Assembly: GCA_001643675.2 (NCBI GenBank)
Contig: LSRY02000042.1
Span: forward strand, 744,501 to 808,500
DNA from: Monocercomonoides exilis
Lineage: Eukaryota > Preaxostyla > Oxymonadida > Polymastigidae
Direction: 5' to 3'
DNA length: 64,000 nt
Shown here in pieces: positions 34,675 to 47,220 of this stretch. The notes below the pieces were generated by a model that was not told the origin of the DNA, searched no databases, and was given only the letters and a program-made list of their open reading frames with translations. Positions within the stretch are counted from its first letter, which is position 1. Each line of letters begins with the position of its first letter. A program made the position numbers and the translations under genes.

Positions 34675-34800
34675 CAGTTCAATTCAGTTGCTTTTTCTGT
34701 AAAAAACAGTTGTTCCCATTGAATTACACTTTTTTGAAACAAATTAATGAACGTTTAAATGAAAATAAATACAACATTTTTGTGAGACAAAAACAAAAAT

Positions 34801-35820
34801 GAGAGCTTACCGTCCAATCGCTCAACTGATCGAAATGTTTGAAATTATCAGTCTTTTGCAAAGGCTGTGGATGCTGCTACAATTCTTGTTGATAATCCGT
34901 TAAAAAAAATCGTTTTTTCTGAGTTTCATATTTCATATTTTTATGATGATGTTTCAATGATTAAGATGTTATTTCGATCTTTTTGAAGAAATGAGAGAAC
35001 AAGAAAAAAGAAGGTTCAAGAAATTTTAATTCAAGAACTAATCAATAAAGCATTTAAAATCTTGAAAAAAAATGAAAACATGAGTTGCAAAAGTCTCATT
35101 ATGAATGCCATTGTTAATGCCTTTTCATTCACACAGTACAGACTTTTTAAGTTGGAAAGAGTGGATATGGACAAAATGGTTTCGAACAAGATAGTTTCTG
35201 CCTGGGCACGATGTTTTTTGATATTATCAACATGAGCAGATATTTCTTTTGACTATCTGACACATTCTTTTTTGATTTTCACTTTTGGAAAAATTCAAGT
35301 TAAGAGGAAAGAAAATTAGAGAAGAACACTGGAATGATAGATGTTTTTGAAAGACTTTCATTTATCAGCTTCTCAACGTGGAAAGAATAAAATGATAAGC
35401 CACAGAGACTTTGAAGGAAGGAGGAATTATGAATCAGTTTTCCACAAAATCCATTAAGTCTGTTCCATCCTTGAACTTATCCATATCTGGAATATCATTT
35501 TCCAAGACTGCAATAACTACAAAGCTTCTCTTGACAACAAACATTTTTGTCAAACAGAATGAGAAGGTATTTTTTGAAATAACAATTTCAACATATTGTT
35601 AATATCAACGATTACAGCAACCTGTGAAAAGTCAGATAGCAGTCAGATCAGAGAAGAAATAAGAATGAATCAAGACTGTTCGGTTTTAGCCCAACATGAA
35701 GATGATATTGTTAATGAATCAGAATTGGAGAAGATCTCATCAAATATTAAACATGTGGGGGAAAATATGGACTTTCAAGTTTTTTATGCAAAAAGCATGA
35801 AAAAATTGTTTCATCAATAA
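34801..35820 (+). pseudogene. Coding relic of unknown origin
   Basis: Short frames with non-random composition: one from the ATG at 34800 ending near a TAA at 34903; a helical stretch at ~35020-35230 (ELINKAFKILKKNENMSCKS ... KLERVDMDKMVSNKIVSAWA); one at 35411-35602; and one at 35596-35820 (EKISSNIKHVGENMDFQVFY). They lie in several frames with stops between. They may be remnants of one gene or transposon. No family recognised. Confidence 0.3.
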
Positions 35821-36305
35821 CATTTTTTAACTTAACCAGATTTCAAAATAAATTTGATTTTCACATTTGTAAACAAACATCATTGATGCAGCAACATTAT
35901 GTTTTGCAACCTCACTTGCAATTCTAAAAATGAAACCATTATTTTCATTTTCTTTAAATCACAAAAAGTTCACTAAGATGCATAATTTTACAATGAAAAT
36001 ACCTGAAGTCAAATATTTTGTCACATTGTGACAAACTTAGGATGGAGAAATGAAAAAGAGAAGAATTCAACTCTTCCACAAGTGAAGATTGAGCAGTCAA
36101 ATGATGAAAAGGACATGCAGAAGACAAGAGAAGAACAATTCGAAATTTGAGCAAAAAAACAAGCCAAAATAAGGAAGAAATTGAAACATCAAGAAAGGCA
36201 CAGAATGTGGTTGTTGCAAAACTTTCACTAAAACGAAATTGCTTCTCACAAATAATTGAAGAATTAGAAAAAATCCTTTCTTTTTTAAATCGAATGAAAA
36301 AACTA

Positions 36306-36666
36306 TTTTTTCATCGTGATGATTTTAATTATCTGAACCATTTTTTTTTATTGGAGTTTCTCACTAAATAAAAACAAAAAATAGAAAATGCATATTGCAT
36401 AAGGTTTGAATAATTATTTAATGTTCATACAAAAATTTTTTCTTGTCAATTTTTGTAATTGATGAAGGTCTTGGGAATTTTTAATTTATTTTTGATCATT
36501 TGTTTTGTCCATTTTGGACTATCTTTCTTTCTTTGTATATTTTTAACTATAAGGTTATGAAACACACACAATGAAGTTTTATAATTGCAAATGTTATTTG
36601 TTTTTAACTATTTTTTCGATTGTTTTTCGCATTTCATTGTTTTTATCAAAAATTTTGAAAAACTGA
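36306..36666 (+). repeat. 361-bp inverted repeat, left copy (partner 61320-61680)
   Basis: By eye this stretch is identical to the reverse complement of 61320-61680, about 25 kb away. It is AT-rich without a coding frame. The identity implies a recent duplication or gene conversion. Sequence on both sides of each copy is unrelated. Confidence 0.85.
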
Positions 36667-36789
36667 AGTTATCTGGATTTTTATATGACTTTAAGATTTC
36701 AAATATTAATCAATTTGATAATAAGATAAAAACACATCGCAATTTTTATTTATAAGATTTTTTATTGAATCAAAAATGAAATGTGCAAA

Positions 36790-36975
36790 TAAGGGTGTTT
36801 TTTTTCACATCATAAAAAAGATCAAAAATCGAAAAAATAAAATCTATTATGGTATTCATTGATCAAAGAGATAAATTGATTTATAACAGTATTTAGCTTT
36901 TATATCTGTCATATATAGTTGTAAAATTTATAAGAACAAAAAGACATACCTTTTTTATGCTTCAGGTCAAAAAGT
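36790..36975. repeat. Dispersed AT-rich repeat (related copies at 47221-47410 and ~60775-60812)
   Basis: It matches 47221-47410 in inverted orientation with scattered differences, including the shared AAAAAGGTATG and ATATATGACAG blocks. The end motif TATGATATCAAAAAAAA-TCACCCATAT at 47.4 kb also occurs at about 60783-60812, so this is a multi-copy family. No ends or target duplication resolved. Confidence 0.6.
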
Positions 36976-37159
36976 CTTTTTTGATCAAGTTTCAAAAAAA
37001 ATGAAAAATCTATCTTTAAAAGGTCAACAGAAATATCTAAACTGGAAAAACAAAATATTGCTTAAAAAATTAAAAAGAAGAACAGAAAAGAAGATAAGAA
37101 AACAAAATTATAGAAAAAAATTGATCAAAATCAGTTAATTTTCTTTTTTATTCTTTTCT

Positions 37160-37552
37160 TTGAATTGCCAACAAATCTCCATTCCTTTAATTAGGTTCAA
37201 TTGCTTCATCAACCGTTCAACGAAATCGTGGATAATTAGAAAAGTTGAGTTCAATGGCTTGCTCCCCCTCATCGACCAGAATAAAGTCGTTGCCAACAAT
37301 GGAAACAATACAGATGCCTGTTGCAGGCCCCAACAGACCCCATGTGCCACCATCGAGTATGCCCTCACCGGCTTCATTTCCCTCCTCCAAGATGCCTCCC
37401 TCACCCTCCTCACCTCAATATTTGTTCCTTCTCAAACACTAACTTTCGAAGTGGTTGACACAAAAATCACTTTGGCAATGATGAATTTTTTCAGGTTCTC
37501 ATATAAATTCTTTCATTTTCCATATCATAGAAAAATTCATAAGCAATCATAG
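37160..37552 (+). pseudogene. Fragment resembling a parallel beta-helix (pectin-lyase-fold) protein
   Basis: A 130-residue frame whose middle (VANNGNNTDACCRPQQTPCA then TIEYAL) has the start-of-repeat pattern 'V-x-N-G-x-D...C...PC-x-T-I-x-Y-A-L' common in large beta-helix surface proteins. A hydrophobic beta-like stretch (LTLLTSIFVPSQTLTFEVVD) follows. The rest of such a gene is absent: upstream is an AT-rich desert and downstream the frame dissolves. I read it as a fragment; the family call is tentative. Confidence 0.35.
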
Positions 37553-38173
37553 CTTTTTCAATTGGAGTATATATCATCATTATTTTTTTCAGAAATCCAT
37601 ACCATCAACAAGACAAAAATATTTCTTCGTCATTACCTCATCTAATTTTTCTTCTCCATCAACTACAAATTAAGCTCATGAAAAAAGATTCATTGCTGTC
37701 GTATCTTCAAAAAGAATATATTCATATGTATCAGACAATTTTCTTCTAATTATATTTTCTTCACCTTTCCGCTTTTAACTTGTTCATGTCCAATTGGAGC
37801 AAGGATCTCATCTTATTTCTCTTCAGATATGCCTTTTCCTCTCGATTCCTTTTCTTCCTCATTTCACTTTCCGCGATTCGATGTTGCTCCGTTGTTATGA
37901 AATCAATCGGAGGCTATTTCGGAAATAATTCACCCTAAAAATCCTATCTTGTCCTGTTCTTTATGTTTTTGGTGAATTCTTTCAGCTTCCAAATTAAAAA
38001 AGTCAGATTCAATCTTCTTCCTTTAATGAATGTCTTCTGATCGGTTACTCTGGATCAAAATTTCCCATTTCATTGCCGTGTTAGGTTGGTTGAAATTCCA
38101 TGAAAGAATATATAATTATCTGTGATTCTGAATGGGAATGAAAGACAAGGCCTGGAGTTGAATTAAACGGGAG
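37553..38173. other. Low-information region between coding relics
   Basis: AT/T-C-rich DNA with short frames full of stops. Possibly a continuation of decayed coding sequence, but nothing can be supported. Confidence 0.4.
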
Positions 38174-38575
38174 TTGAATGAAAGTGAAAGAGACGAAGAT
38201 AGAACGGGCAGTGAAAGTGGAGAAAGCAAGCCAGGAGCTGCAGGAAAAGCCGAAAATAGGAGTTTTGCTTGGAATTGCAGTGAAGGAGATAAAGATGTTC
38301 TGAGAGAAGGAGAAGATTGTTGTTGGATGTACATAAAAATAAACGAATTGACAAGCGAAGAAGTGCAGTTAGAGAGAGGACTAAGAGCAATATTCATATT
38401 TGTAGCAAAATCTGCAGCTGAATCAAAAGGCGCAACCAAATTAAGATCAGAATATTTCTACATCAGATCCATCGCCATTGAATTCTGCGACGTGAAGAAA
38501 GATGCCAACTTTAAGAACGACAGCGACGAAAAGAGTTTCGACAGAGCATCTCTTCTCCCAGGCACGCCGTTATGA
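38174..38575 (+). CDS. Uncertain 133-codon open frame in decayed region
   Basis: Opens with ATG and ends with TGA. The composition looks coding: an acidic start (NESERDEDRTGSESGESK), then WMYIKINELTSEEVQLERGL and LRSEYFYIRSIAIEFCDVKK, which could be beta-strand-rich. It sits among broken frames on the other strand, so it is probably an exon or remnant and not a complete gene. No family recognised. Confidence 0.3.
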   Translation: MNESERDEDRTGSESGESKPGAAGKAENRSFAWNCSEGDKDVLREGEDCCWMYIKINELTSEEVQLERGLRAIFIFVAKSAAESKGATKLRSEYFYIRSIAIEFCDVKKDANFKNDSDEKSFDRASLLPGTPL

Positions 38576-38584
38576 CTGAATGTT

Positions 38585-41500
38585 CTAATCCCTTTCTCTT
38601 TCTGAAACAGCAGCGGTGATCCTTTCCCTGCTCCTTTCTTTCCCTTTCTGTGTGTTTCTTCTGTTTCCTCTTCGCAGTTCCGCCCGGCTTAGCTTTTGTC
38701 TGCTCTTCAGCGCACTCATCAGATCCAGCAGCTTTCTTATCTGCATCGCTTCAACTGCTGCATACACAGACACTTCCTGTAACTTCCACACAAATTGCCC
38801 GTTTTCCTCGCTTTTGATGCGAACATAACGGCAGGGCACGTCCAATTCATCGCTCAAATCTTCAAAGTCAGAATTCGCTAAATCATTCAACATGCAGTCC
38901 AATTTCCGCTCTCTTGTCAAACTTGGCGTTTGGCTTTCTTTCGCCTCTTGTGGCGCATCGCTTGCCATTTTGTTCTCTTTCTGGTTGATCTGTGTGCCTG
39001 TCCCAAGGTGTGATTGTAATATTTCTTGGATGCTGCTTTACAGATTTTTGTCTTTTACATCCATCTTCTTCGCCATTTTCTTTATTTTCCTGCGCTCTCA
39101 CTCTTCTTTCTCATTCCTCTTCTTCTGTATCTCCTGCTTTTTCATCAGCCGAAGAACTTTTGCTCTCTGATCATCAGATTCCAACGAATTAAACGTGATC
39201 TTCGCTTCTTCATCGTACACTTTCCCTTTTTCATTCTGAAACTCATCTTGCATTGCCTTTGTCACTTCTTTGTTCAAATCCTTCAACCCAATCACACCCA
39301 ACGTCACCCCTCCTCCTTCTTCTCCTCCAACAGCAAGTGATAGCGGAGTTGTCGGTGCACCAACAGCCCCTCTCCCCATCTCTATCTCTTGGCTGTACAC
39401 AATCAACGCTCTCCCTCCGACTTCTCTCCATCCGCCGCCCATTCGCTTCCCTCGTATAAAGCGTATCGTTCCAAAGTTTCCTCTTCCTGAAATTTATTGT
39501 TTAGGCTGTGGAGAAGATGATGGAGTTGGGATGGAATTGTTGCTGCTTTTGATGTTGTTTTTGCAGTGCTCGTGATGAAAGTGGATCTGTTTTGGCTCAT
39601 TGGAATGTATTTCGTCTTTTCTTCCGTTTCTTATAGGTTCTTTGGTGTTTGCATTCTTTTCTGCTTCCGTTTGATTATCTTTGTTTTTCAATCGACTGCT
39701 TTGCGGTTGTTTGTTGAACCCTCCAAAATCACTTCTTTTCCTCATCTTTTCCATCATATTCATCTCCTTCAACTTCTTCCTTGTTTCCATTTTCATTCAA
39801 AGAAGTTTTCTCTTCTTTCTCTTCTTTCTCATCTTTTTCACCATCCCCCTCATTTTTGAAGCACTCACATTAATTCCTGGTCTTTTTATCGACTTGTCAA
39901 TCAGCGCTGGAGAAAACAGCAGGTTTGGTTTGACCATCAAAAGCACCTCATTCACAACAGAATCACGTTGAAGCTCAAGCGCCTGGTAATACCTTCGCAT
40001 CAACCTCCGTTTCTCTCTCTGTTTGTGTCTCTTCGCTCTTCGCTCTTCTTCGTCGCTGATGATGGAGCTGTCAGAAAGGCATTCAGTTTCTTCATTTAAC
40101 TTCGGTTCCTTCAAAGAATCTCTTGTAACAAGCGCAAATTTCTCGTTTTCTTCTGATTTTGCTTTATATTCATTTTCATTGAAGCTATTATCCCTATCAC
40201 TTGCATGCTTCAATATCTTCCTCATCTTAATCAGTTCTCTGATCCTTCTCTCCTCTCTTCTCTCATTCATTGCTTCTCTCTCTCTTTCCTTCGCTCTCAC
40301 TCTTTCTATCTTCCTCTTCTCCAAATTCTCCGCATACCGCTCCACCATCCGAAACTCTGCAAACAGCGGCAGCGCCTCAAATGCATCTCGTGAAAGAACA
40401 AAATATTGTCTTTTCCTTCTTCTTCTCAACTGCTGCCTCATCCTCCTCATCTGCTGCTCTTCGCTTGTCAGAAATCTGTTTCTAGAAGAGCGAAGCAACG
40501 AGGAAGAAGAAGAAGAAGAACGTGAAGCACCAGAAGCAGCAGCCACTTGTGCACAGCGGTTGAGATAGCGTCGGCGGAGGAGAGGATGCATAGCTCTTAT
40601 GCGGCGAGCCATGGCAATCTTAGAGCGATTGGGTGGCTCGATGTGGAGAGAGAGGTCAGTTACTGCTGGAGAAGATGGAGAAGATGAAGAAGATGAAGAG
40701 GAAGATGAAGGAGAGAAAGATGGAGATAGCTGACAAAGAGAAAGAAAAGATTCATTGGCAATGAAGAAAGAGATGTTCCTGTTCCTGTGCCAATTCCAGC
40801 AATTGAATGAGTCAAAAAGGTTTGTGTTAAATCTTTATTGCATTTTCTCAGTCTTTGTCTTCGAGGCACATAAGATGGATTCAGATCGCATCTGACTGAA
40901 AAACGGACAATTCTCTGCTCAAAATGAGGCTGTTTGCAAGCGAACTGAATTTTCTTCGCAGAATGCCATCGCCATTGTTTAGCACTTGCTCAAAGAGGAA
41001 ATCGTCGATGAGATTGGTTGCATAGCCAGGAAAGCCAAATGTGTTGATGGTGTTGGAAGATGAGTAGTTTTCGAGTGTCAATGGATTGACTCCACATTCA
41101 TCGACTGCCTCATCTGTATCAAGAAGCTTCACCCAATCACCTAATAGTTTTAAATCAGGAAATTTCTCTCTTTTCTCTTTCTCTCTCTCTCTTTCAGTTT
41201 CTCCTTCCACATCTCCTTCTCTCTCTCCCTCATTGCTGTTATTCCTGTTATTCCTCTCACAACATTTCCTCTTTTTCTATTTCCATCTTTCCCATCATTC
41301 CCTTTCTCATACATTCCAGTGAAAATAGCCATAATTCTCTGCTCTTTGTTCGACGTCTGTTTGTTTCTCTGCCCCCATCTCAGTCTGTTTTGTCTCAATT
41401 GAAGTTTTCTTGTGCGAATGTTAGAAAATTCGTTGCCTTCATCAAAGAAAGGCGGAGGATAAGGAGAAAGATCAGGTGAAGTTGATTGAGAAAGAAGCTA

Positions 41501-42096
41501 TTGAGTGAGAAAAGAATGAGGGAGAGAAGGGATGTGTGAGTGAGAAGAGAGAGAAAGGAAAGAAGGAGAAAGGGAAGAAAGGGAAGACGATAAAGAAGAA
41601 GTGGAGATGGAAGGAGTTGATGGAGAACGAATAACAGAAGAGAAAGAAGAAGGTTTGAGGGACGTTTTGAAGCTAAGTTGTGGTTGTTGATTAAGATGCT
41701 GATGTTGATGATGACGAGAATGAGAAATGAATAAGAACATGAATAAGAAAAATCATAAGAAGAATGGGTGTGCGATACGTTAAATGATAAAACGCCCGTT
41801 GGATACAGATGATGAATAGAGGAAGAAGAAGGAGAAAAGAGTTGAGTGGCGAAATGGAAATTGAAAGAAGATGAAAGAGGAGAAAGAGAAGAGTATTTAA
41901 GAGATAATGAAGAAGGAATAAGGGAAGATCTGTTGGTTGAGAGAAGGAGGTGAATGAAAGGTGTATTAAATGAAAGAGAAGGATTAGGAGGATGAAAAGG
42001 ATGAGGAAAAGAAAGAGAAAGCAGAAGAAGAAATTGTATGATTTGATGTTGAAATATTTGATTATGAAGAAGAAGAAGAAGATGAATGAATGTCAT
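38585..42096 (-). pseudogene. Decayed multi-segment gene(s), minus strand
   Basis: Successive minus-strand frames carry protein-like sequence but are broken. From 41740 to 41150 one Ser-rich then basic frame (PFFDEGNEFSNIRTRKLQLR ... RRLRWGQRNKQTSNKEQR-like) is interrupted only by a TAG at 41500-41498. A shifted frame continues at 41210-40881 (FPDLKLLGDWVKLLDTDEAV). 40612-39797 is a 271-residue basic, coiled-coil-like frame (NRFLTSEEQQMRRMRQQLRR). 39442-39098 ends at a TGA beyond which the same frame stays open to about 39043. 38968-38585 (VPCRYVRIKSEENGQFVWKL) is another. Some breaks could be introns, but single stops inside otherwise continuous frames favour decay. Function unknown. Confidence 0.5.
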
Positions 42097-42316
42097 GAAA
42101 TGATTAATTGTTAAAAATAAAAAAGATGAGTGTCAATTTACATCAACTGAGAAATTCATTGAAATTCACTTTTTCCATTTTTCATGTTCTTCTTGTTACA
42201 GTGTTCACCAAATTCATCATTAATTCTTCTTAATCTTCTTTCTATCGTTAATGCTAATAAGAAACATGCGACAATTCCTTTTTCCTCTTTTTGATTTCAT
42301 CTCTTAAGCTTTCAAT

Positions 42317-43036
42317 TCCCCTTCTTTCACAAAAAATCATCTTTCCTCAAAAATAATTCTTCGCCAAAGCCCAATGCCAGGGATCTTCGAAATATCTCGC
42401 ATTTCATCTATCTGTATTTTTCTTCCCCACTTTTCTTTTTCTTCTTCAAAGCCATCTAATCCCTCACTCTTTCAGCAACCTGAATGAAAAAATTATAATC
42501 ACTTCAAAACAACAACAACAACAACAACAACAAACCTTCTAATCATTTTTATAGGCAATTTTCTATATTTTATTCCATTGACAAAGCTCATTTCCCTCCA
42601 ATAAAAATTCATTATTCCTTCCATTTTCAAATATTTCTTCATCTGATTCGCTAATCGTCCTTTCCAGAAGTCATTTTTCTATTAAATGCATCGATTTCTG
42701 GTTCTTCTGAAAAATGTGAAACTTATGTATTTTCTTCAATTTCATCTTTCTCATTGAAAAATATCCTTGTTTCTCGTCTGAAAATATCATCTCCAATTCC
42801 CTTCCCAATCCCTTCATCTTGGGCACTTTTCGTATGAATTCGCTCTCCCAACTTTATGGTCACCCTGCATAATGAGATATCCCGCTTTTATTCATTTTCA
42901 ATCTTTTCCGCCTGTTGCCCTGAAAGAAACACAAAAAATGTTAATAAGCAGATATTCATATAAAGAAAAATTAATAAAGACCAAACTGCCCTCGACTGTA
43001 TTTTGCCAAACAGCTTCATTTCCACAGCCATCATCA
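42317..43036 (+). repeat. ~720-bp inverted repeat, left copy (partner 53974-54688)
   Basis: Nearly identical in inverted orientation to 53974-54688; differences include a few substitutions near the inner end (CCACAGCC versus CCACAACC). It includes a (CAA)n tract near 42511-42532 and the start of a frame (MRYPAFIHFQSFPPVALKET) that in this copy continues past the repeat boundary and in the other is truncated. So this copy looks like the parent and the 54-kb copy like the duplicate. Together they bracket about 10.9 kb that includes the protease-transposase gene. Confidence 0.85.
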
Positions 43037-43330
43037 TTCAAAATAAATCAATCTCTTCATTTCAGTCTCAGAATTGTTGAATACAGCATGGAATGCATCT
43101 CCACAAAATACATCGTTTATCTCGCTGAAGGGTCTTCTCAACCCATACACATTGTGATTGATGTGCAGAGGGGTTTTTTCTGTTTTTGGCATGATCATCT
43201 CCTTTAATAATATTCTCAGCCACCAAAAGAAGTATTTGAGGTTTATCTCATTAACACCTTGCACATGAGAGATATGGCGCATACAAGTGATGGAAGAATA
43301 TTTTTTGTGGCAGGGGATGGGAGTTGAGTA
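43037..43330 (+). pseudogene. Gene fragment, possibly beta-propeller (Nup155-like at best)
   Basis: Continues the frame begun in the inverted repeat (IVEYSMECISTKYIVYLAEG) to a stop near 43207. A following frame, 43229-43315, reads PPKEVFEVYLINTLHMRDMA and HTSDGRIFFVAGDGS before a TGA. 'S-x-D-G-R-I-F-x-x-G-x-D-G' is the kind of strand-turn seen in propeller proteins, including the N-terminus of Nup155/Nup170 nucleoporins. Too short and broken for a firm call. Confidence 0.25.
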
Positions 43331-44255
43331 TATTTTTGATTGTTAATATTTCGAGAGAGATTATTTGAATAAACAAAATTTGGAGACAGAGGGACGGGGA
43401 AGAGCAAGTGGAGATTTGGAGAAGATAATATAGAAAATATATAGAGAAGTGGCTGAGGATGATGAAAGAGGGCTTAATGTTGATTTGAGAAATGGATTTT
43501 GAAAAGAAAGAAAAGAGGACAATATTCGGTGAAAAGAAGAAAATTGTGAAATGTTTGATTGGAAGAGGGATATTTTTTGAGAGGAGAAGATTGTTTTATG
43601 GAAGAGAATGGGAAAGATGTAGAAAAGGAGGTGATTGATATTTTCTGATGATTTTGTGAGCTGAATGGAAGAGGGGAATGAAAAGGAAAAGAAATTGAGA
43701 AATATCTTCATTTTCTATTTTTGAGGTGAAAGGAGGGGAAGTCACAGAAAGAAGACAAATGATTAGTGGAAAACAAACATTATTGATTCACAAAAATCTG
43801 TTGCGATAGATTTTGTGATTGAGTTTTTCTGACCAATCAGAAGTTTAGATATCAAGCGAGATGTTTTGGCCAATCAACGACATCACGCAAAGTGTCCTCA
43901 TCATTTATTTCAGAAATGTTATTTGAGTGGTTGCGCATTTCTCTATCACCACAAATATTCACATTTTTTCACTTGAACTTCGTCTTCGTCTTCGTCTTCT
44001 TCTGATAATCCTCCTTCATTCAATCGATCATCTTCCTCATTTTTCGGTTTACGAACACAAAATTCGCCTTCTCACTATTCACCTATTTATTCAGCGACAA
44101 GCACACCTGATATGAACTGCATAGCCAAAAACACACAAAATCTTCTTCGGTCTATTATTGCAACTTCTTCTTCTTCTTCTTTTTCTTCCCATCCTCCTTT
44201 TTCTTTATTCTCTTCATAATCATCACTTTCGATGTTTTCTGTTGGATTTCAGGTT
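43331..44255. other. Low-information region
   Basis: A/G-rich then T/C-rich DNA. A minus-strand frame at 43361-43711 is Phe/Ser-rich low complexity. A conserved-looking patch was not found. Probably decayed sequence. Confidence 0.4.
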
Positions 44256-46600
44256 ATGCCTTTGAACGGCTTTCCTATTCAACAGCGGTTCATATCACTC
44301 TGCTAAAGGAGCTCGTTCTTCTTCAGTACACAAGCTCCAGTGAATGAGGTGAACGGAAATGAGAAGAGAAATGGTGGTAGGAAGGGGAAGGGGCTGCCAG
44401 AACATTGCAATAATCCACTCACTTTATGACACCGCCAAGGAGCTAAGAGCGAGGAGTGCGCTATCAAATGAAAGAGGCAAAGAGAGCGGAGAACAGTGCC
44501 AAATTGAGTGCAGAGGAGAGGAAAGGGAGGCAGCAGGAAGAGCCAAAGGCGAAGACGAAGAAGAAGGAGAAAGGCGAGTTTTGCGCGTACAAAATTGATG
44601 GTTTCGACACAAGGCTTGCACAGGCAGCAGCAGAAAGGAAGGTGCAGGTGTTGAGAAGTGAACAGCAGCAGATATCCTGCTCATTCGGCAGCACACTCTC
44701 ATCTACCCAGCTGCACACTCAAAACATCACAGCCTCCTCAACATTAGCAACTCCTCCTTTTTCTCTCTTGCCTCACACTGAATTGTTTGTCACTTCTTTT
44801 GTTGTGGGAAATCCACAAAAGCCATTCACTCCATCATCTCCCACCGCGGTATCCTCTTCGCTAAAACAGAAGACCTTCGACATGACTAGCCCAAGCTCTG
44901 CCTCTTTATCGAACATGTCTTCTTCCTCTTCTTTTCCTTTTCTTTTCCTCCTTCTCCTTCTTTCCATTCATTCCCCCGTTCTCTTTCACAAACTCATTCT
45001 TCTTCTCACTCTTCCTCTCCTTCTCCTTCTTTCTATCTCTCTTCTTCTCTTCATTCTTCTTCTCTTCATTCTTCTTCTCTTCATTCTTCTTCTCTTCATT
45101 CTTCTTCTTCATATTCAAAGGCTGATTATTCACAGATCACACAGCCGTCAACAATCAAACAACTTTCTCATCAATCCTCATTGAAAACACGCTCATTTCA
45201 ACAGACATTCTCTTTTTTAGCAGAAAACGAAGAAACTAATTGAAATGAAAGAAGAAAAAGAAAAAGAGGAAAGAGAAGAAAGAGAAGATAGAGAAGAAAA
45301 AGAAGAAAAAGAAGAATGAGAAGAAGAAGAAGAATGAGAAGAAGAAGATGATGACTTTGTGAATGATGAACGTGAAGAAGAAGAAGAAGAATATGAATTG
45401 GATGAAGAAGAGGATGATGAAGAAGAATACGATGAATATGAAGAAATTAATGAGGAGGAAGAAGAGGAAGAGGAAGAGGAAGAAGATGATGATGAATAAG
45501 TATTTGATGTTGAATGTGTCTTCATTGAATAAGGAGGAGGAGGAGGTGGCGGTGAACGAGTGGCAGAAGTAATTTTGGAAGAGCCTTTGGAATGGGAAGA
45601 GGAATAACGTGGCTGAAATGGTGAATGACGATCAGATGCAGAGGAAGTGTTCTGTTTGAGGGGAGAAGAAGAAGGAAGTGAATGAGAAGGAGGAGGAGGG
45701 AGAGAAGAAAAGAAGACGAAGCAGGAGGAGGAGGAGGAGAAGAGGACAAATGAGAAAAATGTGAGGAACTTGCTGAGGTGTGTTCTGTTTGTTTGTTGAA
45801 TGAGGCAGGCGGAGGGTGGATGCGCGAAGATAAGGGAGAATGTGCCATGTCGAGTGCGAAACGAGGAGGAGGTGGGAAAGGATGAGAATCAGGGAAAGAT
45901 GGAGGAGAAGAGGATAGATGTGAATGCGAATAGGAAGAAAAAGAAGAAAAAGAAGAATGAGAAGAAAAAGAAGAATGAGAAGAAGAAGAAGAATGAGAAG
46001 AAGAAGAAGAATGAGAAGAAGAAGAAGAAGAAAGGGGAAGAGGAATATGTGAAGAAAAAGAATAAGAAAAATAAATTTGCCAAAAATCAGAGAATTTAAC
46101 TTTTTCTTCCAAGAAACATCACTCATTCTCTTCCAAAGAATTGGATGTTTTGTCAGATGCGAGCACAGCTGAATCTGCTTGTTCTATCACACACACCAAC
46201 TCCTCAGCCACAATCGCAGCCAATTATCATTCGTCTTCTCATCCGTCTTCTTCTTCAACTTCTACTTCTGTTTCTGAGTCATTTTCTGAATGGGCTATTG
46301 ATTCGGTCTCGTCCAGTGCTTGCTTGAACCCTTCTGTTAACTACATTCTCCTCTTTTCTTGATATATTGCATTATCTCATGATATTTCTGCTGCTATTGT
46401 TTCTTCATCTTCCTCATCTTCTTCTTCTTCCTTCGGTCACCTCTTCAATCACGCAGAACCGGATGATCTTCACTTCAAGGAAAGCGTTCGCCTTCCGATG
46501 TTTGCTGGTTTCAGTGTGCCAAATTTACGCTGCTCATGGAACTGTTGGAACTGTTAAAGGAGTTGAAAGAGAAGGGGTTTGTGAGGGAAGGTGAAATGTG
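44256..46600. pseudogene. Decayed coding sequence, both strands show broken frames
   Basis: On the plus strand a frame at 44456-44940 looks coding (EFCAYKIDGFDTRLAQAAAE then RKVQVLRSEQQQISCSFGS) and continues in a shifted Ser/His-rich frame to about 45240 (KADYSQITQPSTIKQLSHQS). On the minus strand 46112-45522 and 45525-45217 give a Ser/Pro-rich protein with one frameshift (RFALDMAHSPLSSRIHPPPA). Repeated TCT/AGA units make the strand hard to decide in between. No family recognised; at least one frameshift is needed on either strand, hence a pseudogene call. Confidence 0.4.
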
Positions 46601-47220
46601 CTGGGGTTGTTAAAATTGAAACTGGAGATGAATATGTGGTTGAAGAAGAGGGAGCTGGCTGAAAGGAGAAGATTACAAAGAAAAGAACGAAGCGAATTCG
46701 CAGAAAATGCTCAATAAGTTCTTTTTTCGTGTGAGAAATGATGAAGCAATGTAATGAAACTTTTATTAGGAAAACAATATATATAAAAGAAAACAACAAG
46801 GGCAACATTTTCAAATGGGGGATTTCGATGAAGTGGAGCAGAAAAGCAAGAAAGATGGGCAGCAGATGGAGAAGAAAGTTTGAAATTTGTTCATAAAAAT
46901 AAAAAGGAGAGAAAAGTGAGATTGACTCTATTGTGATCATCCATTATTGTTTCGCCTCCATTCTTTTAGTTGTTATAATAAGTCGTTGAACTGCTCAGCT
47001 GTAGCAGGAAATTGGTGATGAAGTTTTACCTCAATGAAAACAAAACTCAATGCATGTTATTTGAAGAAATTTTATTTTGTACATTAAAATCCATCAACAT
47101 TATTCAATAAATTTAAATTTTCTTTATAAGTTTTTTTTCCAATTATGATATGACTATTTTCCTTTAAGAAGCTTCAGTATTTGTTTTTGGTTTATTTTTA
47201 TTAAACATGATCAAAATTTT
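46601..47220. other. AT-rich spacer
   Basis: No supported feature. A minus-strand frame at 46554-46940 is hydrophobic low complexity over the end of the preceding relic. Confidence 0.4.

Larger units (their letters stand above)
31803..36305. other. 4.5-kb AT-rich gene desert with decayed mobile sequence
   Basis: No convincing gene. Contents: a 435-bp degenerate element at 34240-34674, fragmentary frames at 34800-35820 (listed separately), and long AT-rich stretches with only Lys/Phe/Ile-rich short frames. This is where the compact gene block gives way to repeat-rich DNA. Confidence 0.6.

Noticed and set aside
41395-42096. 233-codon Leu/Ser/Phe-rich minus frame as an intact membrane protein
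   Set aside because: The hydrophobicity comes from T/C-rich DNA. A different frame of the same strand gives the coherent continuation toward 41150, so I treat it as part of a decayed gene.
45217-45525. Poly-Ser/His frame as a stand-alone gene
   Set aside because: Pure low complexity from an AGA/TCT repeat tract; at most part of a decayed gene, and the strand cannot be fixed.
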